A stretch of DNA of 64,000 bases. It comes from Metopolophium dirhodum. Its lineage: Eukaryota; Arthropoda; Insecta; Hemiptera; Aphididae. The notes below the pieces were generated by a model that was not told where the DNA came from, did not search any database, and saw nothing but the letters and a program-made list of their open reading frames with translations. The position numbers were made by a program, and so were the translations under genes. How positions within the stretch are numbered: position 1 is the stretch's first letter; each line of letters starts with the position of its first letter. Positions 45,251 through 57,255 of this stretch are shown one piece after another. The stretch spans positions 15,038,134 to 15,102,133 of the forward strand of contig NC_083564.1 of assembly GCF_019925205.1 (NCBI RefSeq), given 5' to 3'.

Positions 45251-46655
45251 CATTATATATTTGAAAATCATGAAAGGTATCAAGAATATTAAATCTCACA
45301 TTATTTGTGTTTATCGTGTTTATCGTTCTCTATTTGTACATAGTTCAGAGACATTGATATTATTTATTTACTATCAATAACAGTACGTTATCAGCAGCTG
45401 TTGTGAAAGGTTATATACACTTATAGTTTCTCGCCGTCTCTCATCAAAGTGGCGTATTGAGACTTCACCTTAGGGGGATAATATTAAGTTAGGACAACCA
45501 TCCCACTCAAAAAATTTTAGACATTTATTAGAACAAGGCACCTTTTTATTTACAAAACAAGATTTATATTTCTTTTTTTAATATTTGCAAATCTACTATA
45601 TAATATAGCAAGTATATAGCAACAAAATGAACACGCGCATTTGCCTTATTATATATTACCAAAATTATATTCGTTCTAGATTGAATAGTTAGTTCCGTAC
45701 AATAGTGTAATTAGTAATACCACTCTATAATCCGTACTTCCAAAATTACAGAGGTGATGACTACCAACTGGCAACCATCACGACCGCGAAATAACACTTG
45801 ATAGAGAAAAAATAAACCAAATTGTCACCTCCTAGTTTCCAAGGAATGAAGATTCAAAGGTTGTAAAAGTGGCTTATAAGGAGTATGCAGTTCGAAGGCC
45901 TAAAAACAGTGAACTATTATGCTAGACACTCTCTAAAGTTATTTGTTGGCTTTAAAGATGAGGATATCATACAATACAGCAATGCTGTAAAATTGACCAC
46001 ACTAAGACAGAAAAATGTTTCGTAAAGTTGCACTGTTTATTTGTTTATATAATATGCAAATATTTCAAATCCAAAAGGTCCCTATTTCTTCAAGTGTAAA
46101 AATAAGTTAACGATGTAATGACTGACCACCAACACATTTTAGAAGAACTTATTTTTTGTGATCATTATAAGTAGAATAAACAAAGAACTTACATAAAAAA
46201 TACTATATTATGTTTTATTTAAAATAAAATGGTTTATAAATAAAATCTTACTAATTTGGTGATAGACGCTGATTTCAACCAAACGTAAAGCGAATGGTAA
46301 AACTAAAAAAAAATGAATTTTTTTTGTATATATAAATAACTTGATAAAATAAAAATGTATATACGATAAAAATAAGTAATCAGTTGTATAGATGATAGAT
46401 GATTGACAGTACATGGAATTATATATACATTTAGTTATATATTGAAAGATACATATTATACATATCACAACAATAACACTTTTTCAAAGTCCGTAAAAAA
46501 AAAACAGTTTTTTAATTATTATGAAAATGTGATTTTATAAATAAATTGAATTAAAGTACACTTATCTTGTTTTAATAATTTATTTACTTGGCGAGAAATT
46601 ATGTTGAGTAGAAATGTCAATTAAAATATTTTAAATTTCAATGAACTTCTAAAAC
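45250..46655. other. No gene seen
   Basis: AT-rich DNA with scattered GC-richer patches (45420-45480, 45760-45800). The reverse frame at 46208-46468 has no recognisable feature. Confidence 0.45.
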
Positions 46656-46660
46656 ATTTT

Positions 46661-47275
46661 AAACTCCGAGTGGAACGATGAATGTATTAATTTTATAATG
46701 ATCTGTGTTTTTTTATATTTTTTTTAAAATTTTTTTTGGGTCTGTTATTAATTTCCTCTTGTTTTCAGAAGAGCTGTGAAAAACAAAAGAAAACTTAAGG
46801 GAAAACAGGAATTTGTATGCAAAATCTGTTTTCGAAAAAATCGATTTTAGTTTTTGGTTTACTTCTAAAACAAATGACCGTAGATACTTTTTGACTGAAT
46901 GTTCATACTAGCATTTTCTATACACTATAATATTTTCCAAATATTTTGACTTATTTTGATTTATTTACAGACATTTTCAGTTTCCATTTTTTTTAGTTTT
47001 TTTTTCTTTAAATATCCATAAAATTTTATTTGTAAGTTAAAAAAACTTGAAAATTTAATAGAAGACTCCTAGTATATTGTTTCAAAGGCAGATAAAAAAA
47101 ATTAAAAATCCATAATCACAATTTTTTTTTTATAAGCATTTCAAGTTCAAATAATGACAACATTTATCAAATTTAAAACTAAATAATTATTTTGTAGCTT
47201 ATACAATTTAACACCATCCCTTACAGTGACCCACTTGTAACCTACTGTATAGCAGAGCGACATCCACTTATCCAC
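46661..47275 (+). repeat. Repeat family A, deleted copy
   Basis: Starts ACTCCGAGTGGAACGATG (a diverged terminus) and ends CCACTTATCCACC. A deletion joins the interior near 47205 straight to the last about 75 bases. Confidence 0.75.
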
Positions 47276-47517
47276 CTTTTTTTTATTTTGTTCACGTTAT
47301 TTCTTTTGCCGTATCAAAGGCATTGAAGTGTAATCGACTATGGTAATACGGGCCCTAATAGTATACAAACTAGAATGAAGATGATTGTTATTAAAATCCA
47401 ACACTTACAATAATAATATGGATCTGTTGGAACAAAACATTACAATGGTTAAAATTAATAATTTTGAAGTTAAAACATTTGTTGATCTGATAAAATATTA
47501 TTTTTTTTTAATATGTT

Positions 47518-48870
47518 TCAACATAATTTGAATTTAATGATATAATTTCATTGTATAAGAATTCGATTCTGAGCGAAAACGGTGACATTACCAAGTATAT
47601 TTGATGATATTATTGTGAATAAAGTAATTTATATTTAACCTATTTATGTGGAACCTTGTTTTAAATTTTTAATCCTTAGCTATAAAAGTTGAACATCTTA
47701 TAAATTTATAACTACAAAATAATTATTAAATTTTTAATTGGATAAATTTTGTCATTATTTGAACTTTAAATGCTTATAAAAAATATTTGTTCATATGTAT
47801 TTTTAATATTTTTCAATCGCTATTGTAACAATATATCAGGAGCCTTGTTTCACGCTCTTTGGCCTAACTAATATAATTTTATTGACAATTATAGAAAGAA
47901 AAAACTAAAAAAATTGAAAACTGACTGTGTCCGTAAAAAGCTCAAAACGAGTAAATTTATTTTCAAAATTTTATCGTATACAGAAAATGCTAATATAAAC
48001 ATTCAGTGAAATTTTCAAAACAGTCGTTCGTTTTTTAATTACAATAAAATAAGAAAATCACTACATTAGAAATCGAGTGAATATCTAATGTTGTAAAAAT
48101 TTGATTTGAAACGCTCATAAAAATTGAATTTGACTTTCTTATAGCCATTTTTTTTTGATTAAGGTTGACAAATTTATTAGGAATCTTGTATTACATTTTC
48201 AAATCATAGATTTAAAAATGAAATTTTTTATGATTTTCTAACTCAAAATAATTTGCAAATTGTTGTTATTTTTACGTAATTTGTCAAAATTTGTACTTTA
48301 AATGTTTATAAAAAAATTGTGACTATGGATTTTTAATTTTTTTCATCTGCTTTTGAAACAAAATACTATGAGCCATCTATTAAATAGTCAAGCTTTATTA
48401 ACCATTAAATAAAATTTTATTGATATTTATAGAAACAAAAACTAAAAAATGGAAACTTAAAATGTCCTTAAACAGCTCAAAATAAGTCAAAATATTTGGA
48501 AAATGTTTGGTCTATAGAAAATAAATATAAATATTTCTATAAAAATTAAAAATCCATAGTCACAATTTTTTTTATAAGCATTTAAAGTTCAAATATTGAC
48601 AAAATATGTAAAATTCACGAAAATGTGCAAATTAAAATTGAGTTAGGAATTCATAAATTTTTTTCTACTTAAATCAAAAACCTAACCTTAATAGGTATAT
48701 ATAAATTACTTTATTCTCAATAATATCATCAAATATACTTAGGAATATCAATAGATCCAAGGCTGACAGACCGTCTTCGCTCAGAATTCTTTTTCTTATA
48801 CAATGATATAAATATATAATATCATTGAATTCAAATTCAACACCATAATTTACAGTGAACCACTTGTACT
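47518..48870. repeat. Two family A copies in inverted arrangement
   Basis: From 47518 a long copy in reverse lacks the GGTGG end. At about 48690-48870 a short piece lies in the forward direction (CTTTATTCTCAATAATATCA, then the CGCTCAGAATTC and palindrome blocks). The pieces could pair as arms of about 180 bases. Confidence 0.7.
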
Positions 48871-48879
48871 ATATGCAAT

Positions 48880-49285
48880 TATTATTGTAACCTTAATATA
48901 TTTAAGTATAAGCTTCCGCGCTTTACTCTGTCCTTTACTTTATCCGATATTTTTGAATGTTTATTATGAAAACTATAACATTTTCTATATGCAGTAGATA
49001 GGTAAGTGTCAAAATGAAACTAGAACCAATCAATATGAATTATCATCATAAATCAGTACCAGTAATATTAATATACTCGGAAGTCTCTGTGTTAGGAGTG
49101 ATACGGGGGATGAAATCCCTCCATTTTTGTAGTTAACATTTTGTATACAATTGTAAAATATTTTATAAAAATAGTATTTTTCAAACGAGAATGTAGTGTG
49201 GTGCCAACCTTTGTACCTTATTGTAAAAAATAACGTTAAATATTATATATAAAAATGTATTCAATGAAATCATGGACTCTTCTCG
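48880..49285. other. No gene seen
   Basis: AT-rich DNA before the LINE 3' end. No feature recognised. Confidence 0.4.
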
Positions 49286-50125
49286 ATCCAACCCACAAAT
49301 CTATACAGACGCTTCCAAAACCAACTAAGGTGTAGTGATCGATATCATAAACGGTGACCAATCCTTATCGTACAAACTACCAGTATCTATACGGCGGAAT
49401 ACTTTGCACTCCTCGAAAGAGTCCATCTAGCCATTCAACTGCCCGATTCAACTATTAACAAATGTACAGATTCGCTCTGTCCTCTTAACCAGACATTTGT
49501 TGAATAGATGGCAATGAGAATACCGACAAAGTAGCTCGTGAAACAGTTAATAACCCTCTGAACGAAATACGCACCTACTCATCACTCATTGACATCCATA
49601 GGAATGTCAGCACCTATTGTACCAATTTTTGGGAATCCGAATAGCGGCGTAGACCTAATAATAAACAAAGATAAATTAAAAATACTACCGTATATTATAC
49701 TGGCCCAAACCCCATACATCAAATTGCAATGATGTAGTAGTTATCGACAGACTACGTATAGGTCCTTCAAAGATGTCCCATCGGTATCTTATGCGCAGAG
49801 AAGAACCTGCAATGTGCGAAACCTGCGGAGAACCTCTCACAGTCAAGCACCTCCTTGGCCCTTGTCTACTGTCGAAACCATATAGATACCAGAAAAAGCC
49901 TAATAAGTAGAATTGCCTGACAACCTCTTCGAAGCCCTCAGCCCAACCCAAAACAACACCAACAAAATCATCACATTTCTAAAACTTATTGATATGTACA
50001 ACTTAATAAATGTAAGGAACTATAATTAACTATAACTTGTATTATTTATAAGATGTAACTATTTTTTTTTCGCAAGTTTATAACCTTAGCAGTTAAGCTG
50101 TATCATGAATAAAAAAAAAATGGTA
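49285..50125 (+). pseudogene. LINE 3' end: RNase H domain and C-terminal zinc knuckle
   Basis: Across three frame segments the plus strand reads QIYTDASKT (first RNase H Asp), YTAEYFALLERV (Glu), INKCTDSL (second Asp), NENTDKVARE, then SHRYLMRREEPAMCETCGEP and LTVKHLLGPC (the CX2C...H...C knuckle near the end of such LINE ORF2 proteins). A 3' UTR with an A-rich tail ends at about 50125. RNase H points to an I- or R1-like LINE. 5'-truncated and broken. Confidence 0.8.
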
Positions 50126-50129
50126 TTCA

Positions 50130-50860
50130 AAATGTATGATTTTTAATGTGAATTTAGTTTTACGATAGGTAATACAATTATGTTTGTTCTTATGAATATT
50201 ATTATTTTTTCGATGAGAAACAAGTATTTTATTTTTTCTTTAAATTGGAATACATTACGCGTAAATCTTATAAACTATTAAACGTAATTTCTTACAATTT
50301 TATGTTTGTATGAATATAAATGATAATATAAATACAATGGCTCTAGTGTTTCTAGTCTTATTTATATAAAGGGATGTTATAATGGTATAATGAATACTAT
50401 TAGTAATAAACTAATACTTAAGTGCTAGCATAGGTTTTTTAATGTTTTAAAATAAAAATGGTATAGTGGGTTTAACTTGCCTCCACTGGGGATGTATTTA
50501 TCCTTTCCTCTCCCCCCTCCACACCATGACACGTGTGTATAGTTATTATATATTATCATAATATATTATATATGACATTTTTGTAATGTATATTATTTTT
50601 AAATACTTAATTTATGTGTCTTACATTGTATTGTGTATGAAATATTAAGTTAAAATAACTTACTGTATGATGATAAAAAAAAATCTTGTGGGTCCAATAG
50701 CTGCATATCGACTAAAAACGTAATATTTTGTTATAAAATGCACGGTGATCATTTACTTTAAAAAGTTTCTATTAAAACATATTTTGGTTGTTATCAAATC
50801 GTTTAAAAATGCAAGTGTCAAACAAAATTAAAAATACATTTTTAATAGATATACAAATAA
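50130..50860. other. No gene seen
   Basis: AT-rich DNA between the LINE and the SINE. No supported feature. Confidence 0.45.
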
Positions 50861-50866
50861 AACAGC

Positions 50867-51153
50867 GGGGGGACGGAGTGGCCGAGCGGACTAAGGCGTC
50901 GGCTGCGTAGCAGCCGACCCGAGTTCGACACCTCGGCTGCGGGCGGTATTTTTCTTCGGGAAAGTCACGGTGGCCGGAGAACAAGTGTCGCCATCCCCCA
51001 CCCGGGGCACTGCAGAAACTTACGGGTGCCCCATTAGAAATTCTGCCAAAACACAACACACACGTGTACCAACATACCCAATTTAAAAACATACAGTTCC
51101 CTCCCTCACACCCAATGGCCTATGTAGCCGCGGGTTACCCAATAAAAAAAAAA
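50867..51153 (+). mobile_element. Full-length tRNA-derived SINE
   Basis: The head resembles a Leu/Ser-type tRNA gene: box A-like GTGGCCGAGCGGACTAAGG, an anticodon-arm-like GTCGGCTGCGTAGCAGCCGA and box B-like GAGTTCGACACC. These drive RNA polymerase III in such elements. A unique body and an A-rich tail (51141-51156) follow. The flanks carry a 12-bp duplication, AAATAAAACAGC (50855-50866 and about 51154-51165), as produced by LINE-type insertion. Strongly GC-rich against its flanks. The reverse frame at 50772-51092 is a shadow. Confidence 0.88.
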
Positions 51154-51169
51154 AAATAAAACAGCTTAT

Positions 51170-52305
51170 GTCTTATTATTACCTTAATTACCTTTGTAAG
51201 CAGAATATTATATTTAAGTTTCAATTCATTAAAAAATATTTATATTATTTAATTTATTAACAATAATAATTAATATAAATATTATAGCATTAGGAAGATA
51301 ATGGACGCATGAATGTTATTTAAAAAAAATATAAAAAAATAGTTATTTTATTTTTCAAAGTTTGCATAGTAGTATTTTGAAATTTATCTTAATACAATTT
51401 AAAAATTTAAAAATACCTTCTTTCATTTTTCACCTGAGTTCATACTTTATTAATAATTTTGAAAGATACTAGAGATCATTTGAAGCAAATTTTAATATAG
51501 AAAACAATGTTTCCAAAATTAATTGAATAAACAAATTTTTATAAGCACAATTGATCTATAAGGTTTTACTTAAAATAGGTACTTAACTTATCATTATAAG
51601 CAACGAAAGTGAACATTCTTGAAATTTGTGAAAAATGTCTAAATTATATGATCAAGCTATAAAATTATTTTATATATGTACAAGTACGTGGGTATACTAA
51701 CAAAGACGAATAGTACTCAAATATCTTGCGTAACAGTTAAAGCCGTCATTATATTTGGTATCTTCAACGCAAAAATTATCTAAAAAAAAAAATAATCAAA
51801 TATAAATGAGATACCTATAATATTTAGTAATCACAATATTTGTAGTAATAAAATAAAATAATAATAATAAAATAAATATCGTATTTCAAGACGTAATATA
51901 AAGTAGGTATAATTTTTGTATATTATGTTTATGTACTATACATTTTTTTTTCTGTTTAATTTCAATAAAATAAATAAGCATTGTTATCAATTATAATTTT
52001 CAAAGGTTTTTTCACATTTTTTTTTGTGATTTTGTTGTTTTTGTGCTCTTTAAAATCATTTAAAATATAGCCTGGAAAAAATTGTTATAATGAGTTTTAA
52101 TAACATAAAGATAAGATATGTATTAATTTGTTAAATCTCTTATTAAAAATCTCTTTTAATTGTATTGCTTATCATTTGGCTAGTTTCATTTGATTCTATC
52201 TCTTTTGCGTCTCAACAACTGAGATAGATTTCAATCACCCGGCCTTTTTTTCAAGATTAGGTTTTTTTTGTATATCATTAGCTCATGGTATAGCACGTTC
52301 TCTTA
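51170..52305. other. No gene seen
   Basis: AT-rich DNA, no supported feature. Confidence 0.45.
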
Positions 52306-52309
52306 ACTT

Positions 52310-52385
52310 TTAAGACACAAAAAAACACATTAATTGTAAAATCAAATATTAATACATTTGTCAACTCAGCTCAGAATCTATAGCG
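52310..52385 (-). repeat. Diverged AGATTCTGAG-end fragment of family A
   Basis: AAACACATTAATTGTAAAATC, then AATACATTTGTCAAC and CAGCTCAGAATCTA: the reverse of the family terminus, with substitutions. Confidence 0.5.
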
Positions 52386-52782
52386 TCTAATTTCAAGACA
52401 ATATTATTTAAAACATAAGAATACAATTTTGAATATATAAAATAAAATGTATTACGAGGAATTACAGCATAATTTAGGTTGATTGAATTGGACACCTTAA
52501 TGATTATCATAAAAATGTAAAAACTATAAATTAAAATCAATATAATGAAAGAAAATTTCGTAATCGTTTGTGTAAGAACAATAGTAAAATACTAAATTGT
52601 ATCAACTTATAGTTAACTGGTTACGATATTTTTTGTTATGTCTTAGATCTAGAACAGTTGTGTAAACTATACAAGCGTTATATGATATTTGTTTTTTTGT
52701 AAACCATGTAAAAAAAGGTGGAGGGTTAAAAGACGCAATTGAATAACATTTGTAGGTTTGCCAAATCAAAACAAATATTTAA

Positions 52783-52975
52783 GTTTTTACTTTCTGAACG
52801 CTCCGATAAATGTATTGATTTTACAATTTTCTGTTTTTATTTTTTGTGTCTAAATATTTTTAGTTAGTAGAAATAATTATTTGGTTTTCAACTTCAGTGT
52901 TAATTCTGTTAGGAAAGTGAATCTAGTTGGTTTCTACTTTGAGGAATCAAAAGTAAACAAAAGGAAAACTAGGGA
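52783..52975 (+). repeat. Diverged AGATTCTGAG-end fragment of family A
   Basis: TTCTGAACGCTCCGATAAATG, then TTTGTGTCT and AAAGTGAATCTAGTTGGT, in the family order. Truncated after about 190 bases. Confidence 0.6.
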
Positions 52976-53339
52976 ACCCGGTCCCCCTGCCACCATCTTA
53001 GCACGGTCCTTCTTGCTAGTTGCTGTGTCACAAGTTTCCAAAAAATAAAAGTCATAGTAGTAGTTTCAAGGTTTGTATAATTTACTCAACTGGTATTGTT
53101 ATTTGTTCTTATAACACAAAAAAAAATATTATGCAACAAGCTTACAATAAGTAAATACAATTTATTATTTTACTTGAAACATTATGGTTACTGACGCCCT
53201 GGTAATGTATCAGTCGCGTAAAACACCATACTGGTAAAGGGACAGAAAAAGGGTGTAGGTAAATTGAGTCCTAAACAAAATTACCGTTTTTCAAAAGCGG
53301 TCTCGTATATTATTAGATAAGTTTTAAAAATTACCTATG

Positions 53340-53344
53340 TACAT
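53340..53344. other. BEL target duplication, left
   Basis: TACAT directly before the 5' LTR; the same five bases follow the 3' LTR at 60892-60896. Confidence 0.9.
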
Positions 53345-53655
53345 TGTTTAATGTACAATATTATTATCGATAATGTATAGCAGCCATTATTATCATTTAT
53401 GATATCGCTATGGATCGGGCAATAACACCTTTAATATTAAGGCACGGGTCGTCAGTTCGATCTCAACGACGCGTCGGTGACAATGCCGGTCAATGTACGC
53501 GACGTAATGTAATATTCACATTATTATAACAATTAAAATAGTGTTTATTATTTAAAATTATTATTCAAGTATTATTAATAAAATATATCAATCAATTATA
53601 CAGTCCACTAGTATTTCATTAGTTTTTTTATTCAAATTGAAACTGAGCCGAATCA
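53345..53655 (+). repeat. BEL 5' LTR
   Basis: TGTTTAATG... to ...GAGCCGAATCA, with TG...CA ends. Drives element transcription in this family; I did not identify a convincing TATA box. Confidence 0.93.
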
Positions 53656-53656
53656 T

Positions 53657-53674
53657 TGGTCCTTCGAGCCGGAT
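53657..53674 (+). promoter_or_regulatory. BEL primer-binding site (tRNA-Tyr)
   Basis: TGGTCCTTCGAGCCGGAT is the exact complement of the last 18 bases of insect tRNA-Tyr including CCA, as I recall that tRNA. It sits one base after the LTR, the normal position for minus-strand primer annealing. Confidence 0.85.
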
Positions 53675-53809
53675 CGTAACGTACGCGTCAATATTATTAC
53701 ACGCATTGTAGTATTTTGAATTACAAGTTCACGGAAGAAGATCAGTAAAAAGCTTCAAGAAAGAAGACAGCATCAGGTGAGTGAGTCTCAATTTAACACG
53801 TATTTAAAT

Positions 53810-54894
53810 CAGGGCTTGCATTTGAAAAAAAAATATTGTTTTACGTTATTTACAATCAAAACGTTATACAAATTTTGAGTTTATCGTTATTCAAAATTTA
53901 AACGTTATTCAACTTTTGTGTTTATCGTTATTCAGAATTAAAACGTTATACAATTTTTGCGTTTAACGTTATTCATAATTAAAACGTTATACAATTTTTG
54001 CGTTTATCGTTATTTAATATTTAAAAGCATTTAGATACCCGTTTTAAAAGTACACAGGCCGCAATTAAAAAGTATATGACTATGACCTTTTTTGGGGACA
54101 TAATTTCCCTATTCTGAGTTTTAAGTAGGTATTGTGTAATTTTATTTATTTAATTAAATGGGTTAGATAACCCAATTACATATTATTTACAAAATATAGA
54201 GTACAGTGATACAGATTAAATTACAATATACATACATAGTTCGTAAAGAAATGGAAACAAAATAAATGATAAAACAGTATGATGATAATTAATCTTAAGT
54301 TATAAGTGATAATGTATTATTGAATTTAATAAATTGCCTAGGCTCTAAGGACTTTATTATAAAATAATAAATATAAAATATACAATTACACAAACACTGA
54401 CGACTGAACAAATCTGAGCAAACTGATCACCGAACACAATAGTTGAATAACTTGAATGGTATAAATTCCGACCGTAGTACAGATAGTACAGTACAATATT
54501 ATCAGAGTATCACTATTATTAGCTATTGGTAATTAAATTATTCTATTAATACCTTCTTATTAAATTTTAAAATAAATCTAATACGGGATCTCCCGGATAG
54601 GCCGGATACGGGATAAAATTAATTCTTGGATCGAATAAATAATTGAATAATACTAAGTATTATTAAATAATTGGAAATTAATTATTTTGTTTAATGGAAT
54701 ACAATATATACCGTTTTGCGTTATGTTTTGTTTAATGATATATCATATATTTTGTTAAACGTTACGTTTTGTTTTGTGTTATTTATTTATTTATGTTTAT
54801 CGTTTTTCGTTATAATTGCGTTTACAAATTTCAATCGTTTTTTATCAAATATAACGTTATAATCATAACGTTATTATAACGTTTGCAAGCCCTG
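53810..54894. mobile_element. hAT-type miniature element nested in the BEL leader (1085 bp)
   Basis: It begins CAGGGCTTGCA and ends TGCAAGCCCTG, perfect 11-bp inverted ends, flanked by the 8-bp duplication ATTTAAAT (53802-53809; 54895-54902). Near its left end units of about 41-42 bases (AACGTTATACAATTTTTGCG core) repeat about four times; related words recur near the right end. Non-coding. It shares the CAGGGCTT terminus with 24014-24796. Confidence 0.92.
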
Positions 54895-55044
54895 ATTTAA
54901 ATAAAAAGTGGCCTCCTATAAGTCTTATTAATTCGTCCTTGACTCAAAATAAATCCGTTAGGGAAATTGTGCTTAAGCCTATATCCAAAATATTATATCA
55001 TCATAACATTATAAACGGTAGATAGTGGGTAGAGGTCGATCACA

Positions 55045-57255
55045 ATGGCTAGCGATAATAATGAATTAGCAGCATTCGTTCTACGTCGCGGTCAGATCAA
55101 AGGGCAGCTTACACGATTTCAAACATTTCTGGATGACCCAAAGTCCAATGTTACAACGCAATTAAGATTACGGGCTGAAAAGATACGTGAAGCATGGAGC
55201 GAATTTGATGCCATACAAAATAATATAGAGATATTAGACGTTAGTAACGAACAGGTACAATATAGGTCCACATCCGAAGACTTATACTATGATTTATTGT
55301 CAAAAGTCGACGATAGATTAGAGGGAAATAACGCACTCGCGCAAGGTCGACAATTAATACAGGCTGATCAAAGTGAAAAAACAAGTCACAAATTTTCATT
55401 TGTAAAACTTCAGCCGATCGAAATTCCTACATTCACGGGAAAATTTGATGATTGGGTAACGTTTCATGACATATACTGTGCAATGATACATACAAATAAT
55501 TGTTTATCAGATATCCAAAAATTTTATTATTTAAGAAATGCGTTAGAAGGCGAAGCAACTTTATTAATAAAAAATTTGGAAACTTCCTCATCGAACTATG
55601 AAAAAGCGTGGAAAATAATTACCACAAGATACAATAATACACGTATGTTAATACAAACGCATACAAAACGTATTTTTGATCTAGAGCCAATCAATAAAGA
55701 ATCGGCAATCAAATTAAAACAATTAACTGATTCGATAAACGGACATATGCAAGCATTAAAAGCGCTAAACCATGACCTATACAATTGGGGTGCGTTGTTA
55801 TTACATGTAATTTACACGGAACTTGATACGAACACTATCAAGCAATGGGAAATGGAAACGTCCAGAGAAGAACTACCTAGTGTAGAAATGTTAGTGGAGT
55901 TCTTAGGTAAAAGGAATCAAATGTTAGAGTCAGTCGAAAATGCTAGATTACTAACAGGCAAGCAAAACGAATCTAATTATTCACTATCAAAAATCTCAAA
56001 AGTTGGAACATCAAAGAAGGGTGCGTCAACATTTTTATCTACATACAAAATGAAATGTTACATGTGTCAACAACCACACCCAATCTACAAATGTACCATA
56101 TTTCTGGCACTTGACATAGCGTCCAGAATAAAGAAGGTCGATGAATTAAAATTATGCAAAAATTGTTTAAAAAAAACAGATCATCATGTAAATTTATGTC
56201 CATCGAGAAAATGTATAAAATGTCAACAGTTGCATAATTCACTTTTACATAAGGAAACAAATTCAGTTGACGAAAATGTCAATATATTATCAAACAATGC
56301 ATCAGTATCTGCGCATACAGCTAAAGTCAACATTGATAGCGAAGTGTTGTTAGCTACGGCAATAATTAAAATATCGAGTCCCGCTGGCAGGCATTCGCAT
56401 GGGCGAGTGTTGTTAGACAGCGGATCACAGAGCAATTTTATAACAAACAATTTGGTAAACAAACTCGGACTTCAGCGGAAAAAAGTAAACATTCCAATAT
56501 GCGGTATCAGTGAAACGAATAATACAATAAAATATAAGGTAACAGCTGTAATCAACTCATTAAATAACTCGTACTCTACGATAATTGACCTATTAGTGTT
56601 ATCGAAGATAACGGGCCCATTACCACGAACGTCTATACGCAGTGTGAATGTTCCGAGTGATATGTATATGGCAGACCCGTCGTTTAATTATCCAGGTAAT
56701 ATTGATATACTTATCGGCGGAGACACTTATTGGGACATAATGTGCGCTGATAAAATAAAAATCAATGATGGACCATATTTACAAAAAACATTGTTCGGAT
56801 GGGTAGCAGTAGGTAAAACGACGAATAATTTAAGTATGACAAGACCAAACACATGCTTGTTAGCAACTCGGAATCAATATAAAATATTAGAAGGTAAAAT
56901 CGAAGCGTTCTGGAAAATGGAAGAGGTGTCGTTAAAACGTAATTTCACTGACGAAGAAAATACATGCTCCAAACATTTTATTGAGAACGTCACGAGAAAT
57001 AAAGACGGTAGATTTGTGGTGAGGTTACCATTCAAGGACAATTATCGGCAGTTAGGTAACTCATATGCATCAGCATTACGAAGATTCTTATCATTAGAAA
57101 AACGATTACGCAATAATACCGAGCTATATACGAAATATAAAATGTTTATGCTAGAATATGAAAACCTTAAACACATGGAGTGCGTATGCGACGCAGGCGG
57201 TGATAAACAGGTAATCGATGAAAATAATTGCTTTATCTACCACACTCGTATGTGA
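55045..57255 (+). CDS. gag: BEL gag-protease frame (736 residues)
   Basis: The ATG at 55045 has a good context (ACAATGG) and is the first in the frame. Residues about 120-300 match the BEL/Pao gag domain often labelled DUF1759 (LQPIEIPTFTGKFDDWVTFH; YYLRNALEGEA). Cys/His clusters follow at 338-350 (CYMCQQPHPIYKC), 371-385 and 390-402: RNA-binding zinc knuckles. The aspartic protease has the active-site Asp458 in LLDSG and a downstream ILIGGDTYW strand (about 555-563). The frame then enters the linker and the start of the reverse transcriptase and ends at TGA 57253-57255. Gag packages the RNA and the protease matures the polyprotein. The normal product would continue into pol; see the frame break. 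Confidence 0.92.
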   Translation: MASDNNELAAFVLRRGQIKGQLTRFQTFLDDPKSNVTTQLRLRAEKIREAWSEFDAIQNNIEILDVSNEQVQYRSTSEDLYYDLLSKVDDRLEGNNALAQGRQLIQADQSEKTSHKFSFVKLQPIEIPTFTGKFDDWVTFHDIYCAMIHTNNCLSDIQKFYYLRNALEGEATLLIKNLETSSSNYEKAWKIITTRYNNTRMLIQTHTKRIFDLEPINKESAIKLKQLTDSINGHMQALKALNHDLYNWGALLLHVIYTELDTNTIKQWEMETSREELPSVEMLVEFLGKRNQMLESVENARLLTGKQNESNYSLSKISKVGTSKKGASTFLSTYKMKCYMCQQPHPIYKCTIFLALDIASRIKKVDELKLCKNCLKKTDHHVNLCPSRKCIKCQQLHNSLLHKETNSVDENVNILSNNASVSAHTAKVNIDSEVLLATAIIKISSPAGRHSHGRVLLDSGSQSNFITNNLVNKLGLQRKKVNIPICGISETNNTIKYKVTAVINSLNNSYSTIIDLLVLSKITGPLPRTSIRSVNVPSDMYMADPSFNYPGNIDILIGGDTYWDIMCADKIKINDGPYLQKTLFGWVAVGKTTNNLSMTRPNTCLLATRNQYKILEGKIEAFWKMEEVSLKRNFTDEENTCSKHFIENVTRNKDGRFVVRLPFKDNYRQLGNSYASALRRFLSLEKRLRNNTELYTKYKMFMLEYENLKHMECVCDAGGDKQVIDENNCFIYHTRM

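Noticed and set aside
49685..49951. An 88-residue reverse frame
   Set aside because: A shadow of the LINE RNase H/zinc-knuckle remnant on the plus strand.
50867..50945. A functional tRNA-Leu/Ser gene
   Set aside because: It lacks a foldable acceptor pair and is followed by a SINE body and A tail between target duplications.
57228..57230. TTG as a start codon for the RT frame
   Set aside because: Eukaryotic start at TTG is improbable and the frame continues conserved RT sequence that belongs to the gag-pol polyprotein.
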